A stretch of 60,000 nucleotides of DNA from Hydractinia symbiolongicarpus (GCF_029227915.1 NC_079884.1:21764001-21824000); one strand, 5' to 3'; shown: positions 11,701 through 26,700, counted from the stretch's first letter. Notes: generated by a model not told the origin, from the sequence alone. Translations and numbers: made by a program.

Positions 11701-14700
11701 AATTACTAGTCGAAAAATCCACTAGGCAAAAAAACAATGAAAAATAGGTTGATTTAGATGTTTTGATGACGTCAGCAACCTATCGACACAAAAAATAATT
11801 CAGAACCTTGTGTTCACGTTGCCTCTATTGTGTAGGGCTTAAAACGCTGATCAAGAAAATGTGGTTTTGTTGACTGGTTAATGAGATAGGGTTTAAAATA
11901 TTTGCTGACGTCAGCTACTTCTATTATGGTCCTATGATGCGGTTTTGTTAGAAATCAGTGGAATTTTATTTTGAAATAATGTTATATTTGTGACATAGAA
12001 AAATTAACTTAATAAAATTGTTTTTGGTACACAGCCACATGATTCATACATGTTATTTTTTATAAAAACATCTAAATTTCGGCTGAGGCTAAATTGTGCT
12101 TATTTTTTTTATTCTTTTTGGACTTAAAATGTTCTTCAAGAAATATTTAGACAATGATAAGTATTTTCAGGATTGAAAGAAATATGATTTTGAAGTTATC
12201 TGTTATTGTGAAAACATACATGTATACCAATAAATAAAAAATAATAGCTGCTTCTTAGCAATTCCATTACAGTGCTTTGCTTGTATACTCTATAAAGGAA
12301 TTTTAACTGGGTACCTTCTTTTGTTCTCCATTTTTTTTTTAAAATCACAGCTTTCACAAATTATGTATGTACACTAAAATTAAGTAGCTACTTTAGCATA
12401 TATTTAGCATAAATTTTAAAGAATACCTGAAATTGCAAAACGTGTTGGATAGTATTATTTTCTTCACAATAAAAAAAATAAATAAAAATAAAGCAATTTC
12501 CAATATAGTGACCCTTCAGCAAAGTGGAAAATGCTTTAACTAGTTTGTAATAAATGTTTTTAATTATTAAGGAACAGTTTTAAATTTGTTCTATTATTAC
12601 TTTTTAGATTTCATATTCCGTGGAAATCAGTTTCTACGAAATCTACAACGAAAAGATTTTTGATTTGCTTTCCTTCAATGATGGGAACAAGCAGCGGTTA
12701 TGTGTTCGTGAACATCCTGACATGGGGCCTTATGTTCAAGGTCTCTCAAAGTATGGACTATTTTAGGATTATAGTTTTCAAATGAGATAGTTATTTAATA
12801 AAATCCTGCTTAGGAATGTAAAGTTAAAACATTACCCTGAAATAAATTTTGCACTCAAGTAAGGCTGTGAGCGGCAATGTAATGTGTCTTTTAGCATCTT
12901 CATCATCATCAAGACAAGTATCGTCAATACATGGATGATGAAGTTTCGTATTTAATTTTGCGCCTTTTATATATAATTTTACGTATTGTCTTCCAGAACA
13001 TCTCATTATTTCCAGTTTTCCATTGTCTGCCATTTTCGTTTTTTAAAATAAGCACTACTGTTATAGAGCAACAAAATTGTTACATTATAAATAATTATTC
13101 TGCTCTTTAAAAGAGAAAAGAACGTAAAACCATGTTTTTTAATAAAACCAGCTGAAACTAGCCAAAACGGGATCATTATTCTGCATGATGCAATTTCCTT
13201 TATTTTGTAGGCACATTGTTGGTTCACATCGCGATATCCAGGTAATATGATGTTTTCAAAACTTTAAGTTTGCAGAAGCAGCATTAACTTAATTTTAATC
13301 ACAACAACCTTTAAAATGTTGTTCAATCAAGCTAGGTAAGGTTTTAAAAAAAAGAAAAAAAAAGAAAAACAGACAAAAGAATTAATTAAACTTTTTTTGT
13401 GAATTCCATCAAAGCTCTTAAAACATGCTTTATTTATACCGATTGTAATGTCTGAAATGCTTTTGTTAATAAAATGTTTTGCTAAAAGTCATTAGTTTTT
13501 ATCACTATGAAGTTAAGGTTCAGCCACTGGCACTGATGCTCTAGTCCTTGTACTTGCGGTTAATGAAAATAAAGGATGGTTTTCTCCTGAAGCGTTGACT
13601 TTTTTTACCACTAAATTAATTTGAAATTTATAGGTGAATTTATTGCCAAACATAAAGACAAAACATGGATTTATTCTAATTTATTCACTACAGTTGAATT
13701 ATTTCACTACAGTTAGAGTAGTTTAAATGAATATGATGCTTACTGGAATAAGGAGCATTGCAGGGAAATATTATTAACAGGCATTTTAGTGTATGGGATT
13801 TTTCATGTGTCTGTAATATGAAGTTTGTTTTTGTTTTTGCAGAATTGGTTAGAAGTTGGAAATAAAAACAGAGCAACTGCTGCAACAGGGATGAATGACA
13901 GAAGCAGTAGATCACATTCTGTCTTCACCATTGTTTTGTCACAAGTAAAGGTACAAAACTGAACATGATATTTGGCTATTTGATGGATGTAAAAGTAACA
14001 GAATTGATTGCTTTTTAACATAATTTTAGCTTTACCCTATTCAGTCTAGGAGAAATGGTGCCACCCCCTCTTTTTTTCAGTTTTTTAACGCTCACTTGCT
14101 ACATTGCATATATGATACTAACTTTTTTTATTAATTTATTAGAAACATCAGTGCTAAATTTTTTGGTCCCGTACCTCAGAAGCTTAGATATGGGCTATTA
14201 CTTAAAACACTGAAATCCTTATAATCAGCAAACGTGGTAACTTATAGCTCAGGATTATGCCTAAAACTTGAAACTTCAACCATAACTTTATGTCATTAAG
14301 CAAAATCATTTTTAAAAGTTTTGACACATTCATTTTTTCAGGTTTTATCTGAAAATTGGATTTTTGTAAAAAAATGTAAAAAGTTGAAAATGTGTCACAT
14401 AAATTTTATTAATCATAAAATAGGATTGCATGTTCCGTTTGTCTACATATTGTAGAGTTTTTTTTATAGATTCTATTAAAAAAAATGTTAAATAACATTT
14501 TAACAAGTGGCTGTTAAATACAGCACCTAAAATAAATATTTTATCCCCACCGTGAACGCTTAGAATTTAAAATGGTCAAGTTAATTTTCTGTCTACCAAA
14601 AAAACCCAGAGTAGTAAAGCAAAGGAGTCTTTCTAACTACATATAGGACAAATATGTTAAACATTATATTCGATGTGAAAAAAAGAACTCATATTAAATA

Positions 14701-17700
14701 TTGATTGTTAATTCGCTCAGAGTTTTGGTGGTTCGCTTTATTCACATTATGGTTTGCCATCTATTTAAGCTCTTGAATTAAATTTGACAATTTATGTTTT
14801 ATCCTAATCATGACCGGCCGTTATTTTAAGCGCTTAAGTATATAATGAAGATTACTGATTAGCACAAAATAGAGGACAAAATTGTTTCAATTTTTTGTGA
14901 GGAAAAGGTTTGAGATAATATTTTACATCGGAAACAAAGAGGCTAACACAGTAAACATACCAATGTATGATTGGTAATTTTTATTATTTTGTTTTTAGAC
15001 AGAGCAATTTGAAGGAACAGAAACGCAAGTTCAAAAAACAAGTAAAATTAATCTGATTGATTTAGCTGGCAGTGAGCGGGCTAAAAAAGCACTTGTTGAT
15101 ATCAGAGATACTCAAACTGCTAATACACGTTTAAAGGTAATTTTGCAAATTCAATTTCTTGTTTTCTTGTTTTTTTAAGGGTAATTTTGCAAATTCAATT
15201 TCTTGTAAAAAAAGTGGCTAGATGTTATTTTGTGAAAGTTATTTGTTTACCAAATACCAAGTCAACCCTTTATGTGGCAAATTGAGTATTCATTTTTTCA
15301 TATTTTATTGATTTCCTGTGTACTAAATATAAATCTGTTTCTAAAAGTTTGGTAAGTCATTGTCATTAAATTATATATTAGCACTAGTCTTTAGCCTGTT
15401 GTAAAATACTGATAAATTTGATTGTTGTTACTTGTAGTAAACAAGTGAATCATGTAGAAGTTGTTACTTGTAGTGAACTTAAGCAGGTTTTTTTTAAATA
15501 TATATTTTTTAACAGCAACAGCTGTAATTTACATTATAACAAAAGACTTTCGTCTGAACTGCAAAGTAAAGATGGAGAGAAGTCTTAAGATAATGCTTCG
15601 TGCAAGTCACAAACTGTTGCGGGAGAGGGTTTATTTGAATCATGTGATGTGAGATAAGATGCGGAATAGAATGACAGCAATAGCCATGCAATGTCAGGAT
15701 AAAGTGATTAGAATTCACGTTGGTACTTGTGAGAAAGAAACAGGATTGTGTCAGACCAGATATATCAAACAGAAGAAGAACAGGACTATCCCTTATGTTA
15801 CTACAAATTTGCTTGCCTTGTTAAAGAAATAACCAAGTGAATTCAATCATAGCCCATCAATAAGAGCTCAATAATAGCTTTAAATGTGGAAACAGGCGAA
15901 AAATCAAAATTTGATTTTTAAAGAATGCTTATAAATGTTATGGTTCTTAATGTCATTTGTAATATTTACTTTAAAAATACTGGCTGTATTAAATTGTTTC
16001 TTAAACCAACCTTACATTATTTTGAAGGAGAGACTGAATTTAGTTGTTAGAACAATCAATATACATGCGAAATTGTATTTGTTGTTATAGGAAGGTGGTC
16101 ACATAAATAAATCGTTGCATACTCTGGGAAAAGTGATCTCTTTACTATCTGAAATGCAACCAAACTCAAAAAAGAAGTCGTTTATACCTTACAGAGATTC
16201 GGTATTGACTTGGTAAGTTTCATACTGTTAAGCTTTTTTTAAAAAAAACTTGTCCTTTAAATTGGTTTACAAGGATTGGCTATGCAGGTTCATAAAAACT
16301 TTTTTGCTCCAATTTTATTAGTTTATTAAAACCAGCCAAAAGCTTAAACCAACTACTGTCAAATTGGGCTTCTAATGACTTTTAAAAAAATGGTAATTTA
16401 TATAGTGATGTATTGATTAAACTGCAGACAGAAATGTTTTGAACATTTTTAACCAATTACTGCAATGATTATGTTTGGTACAAAAGCTTTTGACATGGGG
16501 CAGTTCCATGCTGCAATGGTAAAGATACATACAAAAGCTTTTTTAACAGTTTTTTCACAAAATTTGCAGATGTTTTCGGCTCCGTACAAAGTATAAAAGT
16601 TTCTGATAAAAGTATAGGTAATAAGTTATTCTGGATGGTTTGCACATTACAGAAAGAAAACCAAACAATGTTTAAAGACAACCCCATACCAGACAGATTT
16701 GATTTTCCTAATGTATTTTATTGTAGAAGAAACAACAATCTATGATTGTTCTTTTTGTTTTTTATGTTCATGCCTAATATAAGTATGAACATAAAAAACA
16801 AAAAGAACTAATGCAAAAAATGTCCTATAGTAGTGCAAATCCTTTTTGTTTAAAAAAAGGAAACATCATCTTTAAGATGTTAATAATTTTCTTAATTATT
16901 TATTCATTCATTATATATTTATTACTTCATTGTATTGTTCATCCATTTTAATTATTTTTTTTGATTTAAGGTTGTTAAAGGAAAGTCTTGGTGGAAATGC
17001 CAGAACTACAATGTTGGCCACAATTAGTCCCGCACATATCCATTATAGTGAAACTCTAAGCACATTGAGATATCCTTTTCACTCTATGTTTTTATTATTC
17101 TTTAGAGAATCAATTATGGTTATTTCATTATAGCTGTTATTTAACTAATTTTCTAAAGACCCAAATTGGGGATTAGTGTTATGTACGTACTTTGTGCATA
17201 GTGCGATATTGCACTTAGCTACTTTGGACTTGTGCTGTGTAATACTCTGCACAATTCATTCATTTATTTGCTATTTTTTATATTTGCTTTGACTTCTTTT
17301 CACATATGCTCAACAAGCTAGATCAATTGTTAACAAAGCTAAGGTTAATGAAGATCCGAAGTCCAAACTGATACGAGGTATGAATATGTTTTCTTGTGGT
17401 ATTGAGTATAAGGTCATTGCTGTTTTTCTTTTTCAACTCAAAAAAAGTTAACCCATTTTACAATCTGTTTATAATGACATCTGAAGAATATCGTATATTG
17501 ACCTACATCGAAATTATTCCTGACTTTGGCCTTAAAAATGTTCTTGTTGGAGGTTTTTTTTTCCTAGAGGTCATAAAATCATAAGTTATGTCGTTGCTAC
17601 TTATAAAATTCATAAAGTTGACAAATTTTGCACTGTGTTGACTGATAATCTGCAAAGAATAAAGGAATCTTTTTTTTTCAGTGATTACTTTATTTAAATT

Positions 17701-20700
17701 TTGTTTATACTAATATTTAGTCATACATGTTAGAATTTTTCAAATAGAAATGCTGATAGAAATTCGCAAGCTAAGAGCGTCTCAACGAAAAAGCGGTGAC
17801 TTTGGTCAAGCTATGGAGAATGAGGTTACTTTGTTACGTCAAAGGCTAGTTGACACACAAAAGGAATATAATGCATCCACAAGGTAAAATACTAACAATG
17901 CATTCGAGATGTTTTGTTTATCAGCACACGTTTTTGCTTCTTCTTTGGTGTTGTAATATTTACTTCTTCTTTTCATGTAGAAGCTGGCAAGAAAAGCTTG
18001 CCCATTCTGAAAAGAAACAAAAAGCAGAAGCCAGTCGCTTACGTGTATGTAACAAAATACCTTACAATTAATGCATTGACTAATAAGTTGAATTCTCTCT
18101 TTAAACAGCTCTTAATTATTTATCGTAATTTTTATTATTTATTTAATGGTTTTCTTTCTTAGAGATCTGGAGTTGCTTTTACCAAGTTGGAGCATCGTCT
18201 GCCTAGTCTGGTTAATCTGAATGAGGATCCTCAACTTGCTGAAGTTTTGCTATACATTTTGCAGGAAGGTAAGTGGAAGTCAGTCATCACTTTTTTGTTT
18301 TGTGTGTGTTTTAAATGAGTTACTTTTTTTTTATATAAACATGACTTTGTAGGCATCTGCAGGCTTAAATTTGATCATTTTTTCAGCATATGCTAAGCAT
18401 TATGTGAAGCCTAAGAAAATGTTATGAAGTTTTTATGTTTTTTGTTTCGTGAGCAGTATTTCTTTTTTTAACCAGTATGTAAATGAAAATTCAAATGCAA
18501 TATATTTTTAAATAAGCATATTTTGAGTCTGATAATGTGTTTTCGTAAGCATTTTCCAACAAATCTTTTTTCTTTTATCTATTTTCTAAGCATAACCTAA
18601 CCCTGAAAACATACTTTTATAAGAATTCTTAAGCCTTATTTTGGAATTTCAATTGCTTGTATAAAAAATGTACAAGCTAGTGTTACATCTTTTTGTGGAA
18701 AATGGTACTTTCTTATGTTTCTTATCACAATGAAACTCGTATGAGAGTTCTTTAGTTGTCTTGTTATTGTTTAGGAGTTACACATGTAGGGAGAAAGGAG
18801 ACAGAAAATGAGCATGATATCCAATTGCGTGGAAATCTTGTAGCTGACAGTCACTGGTATAAAAACCTGCATTTAACATCTCGTAAATATTTTTACATGA
18901 GACATATTTTTACATGAGACATATTTTGTTCTTGTCTAAGAATTTCCTATTACTATGATAATGTATTTTTTTTTTATTCAGTACATTTAAATACGAAAAC
19001 GAGATGGTGCATATCAATATTCAAAGTAAAGAAACATTTTATTTTTTATTCCTTTCCCTTACGCTTAAACAAGTTGTTCTCGATCTTGTATGGCATGTAC
19101 TTTGGGGATGAAATTTAATTTTTCCATGTCTGCTTACGCATGTTTGTGTGTTTAACTGAAATATCTTCTCGTCATTTTTGCAAATTGATTGACTATATTG
19201 TCAACGGAGCTGTTTTATCTATTCAGATTAAATTGCTTTATGTTGACAGGTCACTCGTTGATAACAGTGCAGATATATTATATCATACTGAAGATGTAAA
19301 CCTGTATAAATATGATTAATAATAATAATTGGCAAGCCTTTTACAACATGTTTATAGTTATTGACTTCAATGAGATCTAGGACACTGTACCACAACACAA
19401 TGCTACTATAGAGCAAACAAACTGAGGTTTATCTAAAATTTAACTTTGTGTATTCGTCCAGGTGATGCACCAACCTATGTTAATGGAGTTCTTATCGCCG
19501 ACAGCATTGAGCTACACCATGTATGTCCTATTTTTCTTTGTTGTATTTATTTGCAATTTTGTTTGCAGTGTTACCACGTCTCCTTAAAACTCCTCCAAAA
19601 GAATAATAATATGGAAGTTGTGAGGGTTGGTAGAACTTGTGAAAGCGGATAACTGTGTGTTTTTAACCGAACGGTTGGAAAAGTTCAGAAAAATCAAAGT
19701 TTGAGTCAAAGTCAGGAAAAGATTTTACAATGCAGATCAAATAAAATATATTTTTGTGAGTCAAAACACCAACTGTTGGAATTGAGTATTAAGGGCTTTT
19801 ATTTGGCCCTTTTTAGATTGAATTTATTTTACAATAAATTTTAAATAATTAGGAAAAAATATAATTGCTGGGGAAAAGTCAGAAAAAACATTTGTTGGTT
19901 ATATGAGGCTATTATTTCTTTCTCGACTTTAATTTAGGGTGATCGCATTGTGTTTGGTGGAGATCATTTTTTCAGGTAAGAAGCTATTTGTTTTGTTTTT
20001 CTTCTTTTATAGCAGCATTCAATTATTGAAAGAGATATGCGTAAAATTTATTTCAACATTCTCTGTGTGTAAATATAAATGGCTTTTTTAGATTAAATCA
20101 TCCTAAAGAAGCAGCCAAATTAAAAGAGAAGCTGACAGATCGAAGAAAAAGCCTTAAAAACTTTGAGTTTGCAAAAGATGAACTTTTAAAGAAGCAGAAT
20201 GAAAGGTAAAAGTCGCATAAAAAGAAGTTGTATGCATTTTTGTTCTTTAAAAATGTTTTAGACCATGTTATTCTTACAATTTAGGTTGGAAGCAGAATTA
20301 GAGGAAGCTAGACTGCGAGCAGAGGAGGAAGCTTTAAATCAGATAAAGGAAGCTCAAGTATAAATCTCAATTTCACCTTGTTTATTGACATTAGGACTTC
20401 CCTATATAGCCTGAACATTTTATCAGATAACTTAAATGTATTTTTCTAAACTAAAACTAAAGCTAAACGTAAATCTCTGCCATTGAACAAAATGAGAATG
20501 TGTTTACCAGGCTTTGTTGCGTATACGTGTAGGAGAAGATTATAGTTTCAAAACTTGTTTTGTTCGATGTCCGATATGTGATGAAATGTATTTAATTGTA
20601 GATAAAGGCTGAGGAAGATTTAAAAGCTCAAAGAACATTGTTTGAAACACAACTCAGCTTGTTGCAAGCGAAATTGGTAAAATATTTCTTATAGTGCTAT

Positions 20701-23700
20701 GAGATACTGAATTGGTTTGGATTTGTGTATTATTCCTTAAATTACCTTGCTTCCAAACTAATTTTTAGACTCTCTGTTACTTTTTGGTTCAAAAAACTGT
20801 GTCTAGTGAGTAATAAAACATTTTTTTTATGTCTAGAATGATACTGCAAATAAAAGAAAAGAAGCTGAGGAAGGACATCAAAGTGCTCAAGAAATTATAA
20901 ATCAATTACGAGACAATCAGCAGGTAACGTTCCTGTAACATAGATAACCAGCCCATCTTCATGAATAATCTGGACTTTGTTTTTGCATTCAATCCTCTGG
21001 CTTTATTTCTTTTCATTTATAATTTTTAGACATTTATCCAATTTCGTATTTTAGTTGCACAGATTTTAATTTTTGTGCAATTTTATCTCTTGATTAAGTC
21101 ATTAGAGATCATTTGAGTCCACTCGAATGAAGTAAATGTGTAGAGCAATTAAATGTTCACATATTTTTAATCTGACCATAAATGGTTAAGCAACTAGCCT
21201 AAAAATCCTAAAATAATTCAATTTTTGCTTCGAATTGAATAGTCCCCCATTTGAAACAAAGTATTGTTATCAAAATGTCTACATACCCTAAGAGAACAAA
21301 GTATTCTTACGATTGCTGTATTTACTGTAATATACAAACTTTTGTCTGCAATATAAGGTATAAATAGACATTAAGTTAATAATAGCATTAAAAAATGCAA
21401 CAGTAGATATTTGTTATTTTATATAATATTTAAGAAAATATTCTTTTAAAAGTTATATTGCCACAAAATCACATAATTCCTCTGTTATTGGTAACTTGGC
21501 TTGTCAAATTCATAAATCACATTAACCACTCTTTCAGTTTGTCATGTCGGCAACCTTATTGTAACGAGTAATGGTCATGCACATAAGAAAGCAATGTCCT
21601 GTTCCATATTTGTTCAAAAAAAATAACAAAACTAGTTATCACTTAAGGATACGTGAGGACAAGAACAACAAAAACCCTATGGAAGTATATGTGATGTTTG
21701 TCACACACATTACATGTTTGTTTTCTAGTTATTAGAAGATGAAATATTGTCCAACAGAAAGAGGTTACAGATGGAAGCCATTGCTGCAAAACAGGTAAAA
21801 GAAGAAATCCTTTATCTTGTGATAGGGACAACTTACTTTAACCCACACTTTACAGCACAACATTCAAACTTGTCTGCATCTGTTAGTATAAGTAATGTAT
21901 GTTTCAATAGACTTTCTGTGCTTAATTGAACAACACGTAGCATATGATTAAAGTGACTAGCTTGTTAAAATTATCACAGTTGTTATCATAATGTTTCAAC
22001 ACCTAGATTCTTGAAGAGACAAAGACAAATCACCAGAGAATACTAAGTAACCTCGAGAAAGAGAAACAAAAAATGCAAATGGATATCGCTGAGATGAAAC
22101 ATGTCAAGGTTTGTAGCCTGTTTCTTGTCCTCTTTTTTACAAACTATTCTTTTTTACCCTCTGTTGTTGAATTTTTGTTTAGAATGCACGTGAAAAGATG
22201 CGTTCTTCCATACACATATCTGTCAACCAATCTAACAAAGGTACATATTTCTAATACCACTAAAACTCGTTTTGCGGTTGAAATTGATGTGACTTTTCTA
22301 TATGCTGGTCTTTCCACTGCGCATTTAGAAAACTCGGAGCGCATAGATTTATTGAAATTGTCGTTGATGTTAAGAGAGGCGAACAAAATAAGCCAACAAA
22401 TGAGACAAGACTATGTGAGTAGAATTTACATGCTTTTTAATGATGTGTACATGTGTTTGTTTTTATTAGAAAATTATCTTTTCAATTTCTTTGCAGGTGT
22501 TTACACGAGACGATTTTTGCGTGGACAATTCGGTAAGTAAACCCATGCTTGTTAGATCTAGTTGATTTATTAGAGTGAAGAATTAGTTGCAAAAATCCTA
22601 ATCACCAATGAATTGCCAAGTTTACGCATATTTTACATGATAAATTCGTTAGTTGTTTATCTTTTGTATTCAATTGACAACGAAGCATTTTTCATTTACA
22701 TCCGTAATACTAGAGAAGGTAATAAACTAATATGTTTTCCGTTGGACTTTAATTGAGCCTTGTGTGTCTGTCTCATGCACACAAGTCCTTTGCATATAAT
22801 GTATACAATGTAATGGAGTAGATTGACTTTAATAAGTTATGTAAGATTACTGAAGTCATCTAATTTCCCTTTAACTTTAAGGCCAAATAAGTTTTGACAA
22901 GGGGTGGAAATAACTTGACGAGTTTCACGTATGGGAATGGATCTGAGCTCATCAATTTCGGAACCCACAGGTTGATTGCACATCAAAAAATCTTTCAACA
23001 GTAACCTCCTTAACCGTTTGATGGACTGACATGATCCTATACACTTTTTTAATCAACATTTCTAGATCTACAAAATAAAGGCAGTGGAGAAAACAATTTT
23101 AAAGCTATCAAAACTTTAAATATTAACTATTTCTTCATCTTTTGTTTTGTCTAACTAACATCTAGTTTAATAAAACGTCTGTGACGTTTACTTTTTGACG
23201 TCTCATTTATCAAATTGAAAATTAAACATTTATAACATTAGGATATGGCATTAACAAAAGAAAACTATTAAAAGCACATGCTGCTATGCAGTATTTTTGA
23301 TTGGTGTTTCAAGTTCCACACATTAAAATGGTTGTGCAAGTTTTGTACTTGAAAAAGTCACAATGTTTTTTTTATTCAATCAACTTCTTTCTTGGTGTTT
23401 TCTGCCCAAAGAGTTTTTTCCTTAGTAGTTTAGATTAATTTACGTCTTCAAATTTGAGTCTGATGAAATTCTCTTTAATGCCTTGTCTCTATTGGGTCAC
23501 TGTCCACAGTTTAAAGTTTCATTAACAGACACATAACAGTGGCTTTTTTTAATGTCACCAATAACCAGCCTTAAAAAATCAAATTAGGTATGTCTTTATC
23601 ATAGGTGGAGATTCGTGTTAGAATTCATAACACACAATCGAAGATGTCGACGTTACTTAATTTGGAAAGATTTGAGGACGAGTTCCAACGAATGCGAGAT

Positions 23701-26700
23701 TTATTTCAAGTACGATACTTATAATACAAACACTTTCTTTTTCTTTACAACATTGTTGCTTTTGAAGTCACACAATTTAGCCCCATACTGCATATTTGTA
23801 AAGTAATGAAGTAAATGTGACATTAGTCTCCAAAAGACTCATCAGTAAAATATTTTACAATCTAGAAATAATTTGTTTATTTTAAAGATATACAAATTCT
23901 CTATATATGCAATGATAATATAACATTTGAAATACAATATTTAAGGGTGACCAGTCCTCCTAAATGATCTAAAAATTTGGATCCGAAATATTGATTTCTT
24001 CTATCACAAAAGTAGGTTTTTACGACTACATTGTAATGAATAAACCGGTTAGTAATTTCTACCACCAGGTGTTGCTACTTTGATAAAGAAGTAAACAGAT
24101 AAAACATATACCAACAGGACTAGTATTCAAAAAAGAAATGTTTGATTATTGGTTTTTCCTTCTAAATGTTTTTTCGAAAATTTCTTAAAGTATGGACAGT
24201 ATTTAATGTGTTTTTTGCTCCCAAAATCAAATGCTCATAAATTTTTAAGGTCGTGACTCCAAGCTTTGCACTTTAGGGTTTTGAAGTGTTGTTGTTTTAT
24301 ACATAGGGTGATGAGTCTTACTCTGAAACGACCTTTTTGCGTGAAAACGAGTTTGATTGGGAAGATGATTCACAAGGTGATTTATCAAGAAGGTAACCTG
24401 CTGTTTGTTCGTTCGTATTCAATAATACGAACGAACGAATATTCAATAATGTTTGATGCTGTTACTGTTAGTCATAATAAAAAATATGTACTAACAAGTA
24501 CTAACATTGTTTTTTCAGGTCACCAAGACTATCGCTTTCAAGCAAAAGTATGATAGCCAGCTTAAACGAATCCATTGAAATGGTTAGTTTTTTAACTTTT
24601 CTTAAAAAAGGTAAAACCCTCAGGTAGTGTAAATCTGTAAGGAAAGGACTCAATGAGTTCAGGATTTATTTATATTTTATTTTTACCTTTGTATGTTTTG
24701 TTTGGTATTTTATAATATATATCTTTCACATTAATTTTAATTTTTGTTTCAGCGTGAGATGAAGATGCGCAACACAAAGCAAGGTAACTTCTGTTTGTTT
24801 AAGCGGTGTCATGCTTTATCTGGTATGTTACTTGAGGTGAAAGGGGGGAGGTGTACACTAACTTTACACACGTCCTTACCCAGGTGTGGATTCTTAGGTC
24901 CGTAGTAGCAACTTACAAAAAGTTTCACGTTTTCGTTTTTATTTTCTGTAGAAATTTGACGGGAATTTTTTTCTTTTCTTACCTTTTCTTTCTTCTTGGT
25001 ACATCTAACTCCATGAAGATATTTGGGTATACATGCATTAGTAATTGTCTAGATACACGTGTTTAACTAGTGCATCATTAAAATTTAGCGTAAAAATTTT
25101 AAACTGTAGGTTATGTTAATAATGGTATTAATCTTTTTTAAGGTGGGAACTTGACCAATGGAAATCTATCGACCAATGATATTTCAACATTATCAAATCC
25201 ACCGGTAGAGTCAACAAGACTGTCTTCACTACACGCTAACACAACAGGTATCCACATGTGATGTTTTAGTGCAGAAAAAATTAGTTTTATAATCAAGAAA
25301 CTCAAATAAGTGAAAAGGTTGTATATTTAATTCTTACTAACGTCGAAGATCTATATGTAATTTTCTGAGAAAAATATGAGAAATTTAGATTTTATGGTAA
25401 TTCAATTTTTTTTCAAAAAATCCGTTAAACAAAACATGTATTATCCAATGACCTTAAAAAATTGAGTCAACTAGGTCCATAGGCAACATTATTGTTTTTG
25501 CTTTGATTTTCCTTGGCAGATATTGCTTAAATTTACAATAGATGTTGCGAAAAACTGTGTCTTGCCAAAAAGTGTCTCTACCTAACATTATTGCTTTTAG
25601 CAATAAATTAGGTAAGTTAAGTCGAAACTTGAAATATCTCATACAAAAAACTATAATCAACATAAAAGCAAACAGAAAGATAACATATTATAATTTCTTT
25701 GCTTCCGATGTTGAACACATTATTACACAGACACTGTTTCTACAGAAAACAAAAATTTATATGGAAAAATCAACATGAAGTAAAATATGAAATGAAATAT
25801 AAGTATTTTTCTTCACACTAATATGACAAGCATATTTTTAAACCTACCTACTTAAAGGATTTCATCGGTTATCCTGTGCTTCTTGATAAACTTCTAACAC
25901 CTTTTTCTCACAGCCAAAAGTTGCAACAGTGTTTTCTCCAAAAAACAATTTGACCTCAAAATTGACCCAGCCGAGTTTAACTCCAAATTAAAAAGTGTTT
26001 TTTAAGGGGACCGGTGTATCTTCAATATTACAGGTATGATATGTGCAATAACTTGTCCTTGTTGAACCTTCATGTTCAAGAAGCGATCAAATTGAAAAAT
26101 ACAAATATGAACACTAAACAGGTAAACTAAAATCGCAGCCTTTGTTGTGTTGGAAATATTAAAGAAAATTGTGAACTTAATCAATAGAGGATGTATACGG
26201 CTTCATTTGAAATGATTCAATAGGAGTTTTAATCGCTAGATTTGCAATTTCTTTTCATATCTTTGATTTTGATTTTGCTATTTATAGCAATTAAAAGTGG
26301 AAGTCTTGTTTTGTTTTATAATATTTACTATGTGAATTTTTTTACTTTTAGTTAAGATGGATGCGTCTGATATTTCTGCTATGAAGTGCAGCTTGTTTGA
26401 AACTATTCTTGAAGAAAAAGAAGAAAACCAAGGTGAGATGATTCCCGTTATTTCCGTAATCTATCAATTTTGACGTTAGCTACCTTAAGACATTTTCTAT
26501 CCCGTAGAAGTTATGTTATAACTTTTCGTATTATTATAGAAATACCGATAGTTGCGAGATTGATCAAACTTATCTTCTCTATTTACACGGATTGGAACAA
26601 ACTGTCTACCCACAATGCAACTTTTACTCAAAACAACACCGACGAAACAGACGACACGTTAATGAGAGTAGCATGTCACGTGAGAAGTTTAAAAGATTTA

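Noticed and set aside
24307-24376. Earlier donor (GTGATT at 24377) for KIF14 exon 29
   Set aside because: Joining it to the exon at 24529 gives a stop after about 11 codons. The donor at 24393 keeps the frame and restores [14 protein letters not shown].
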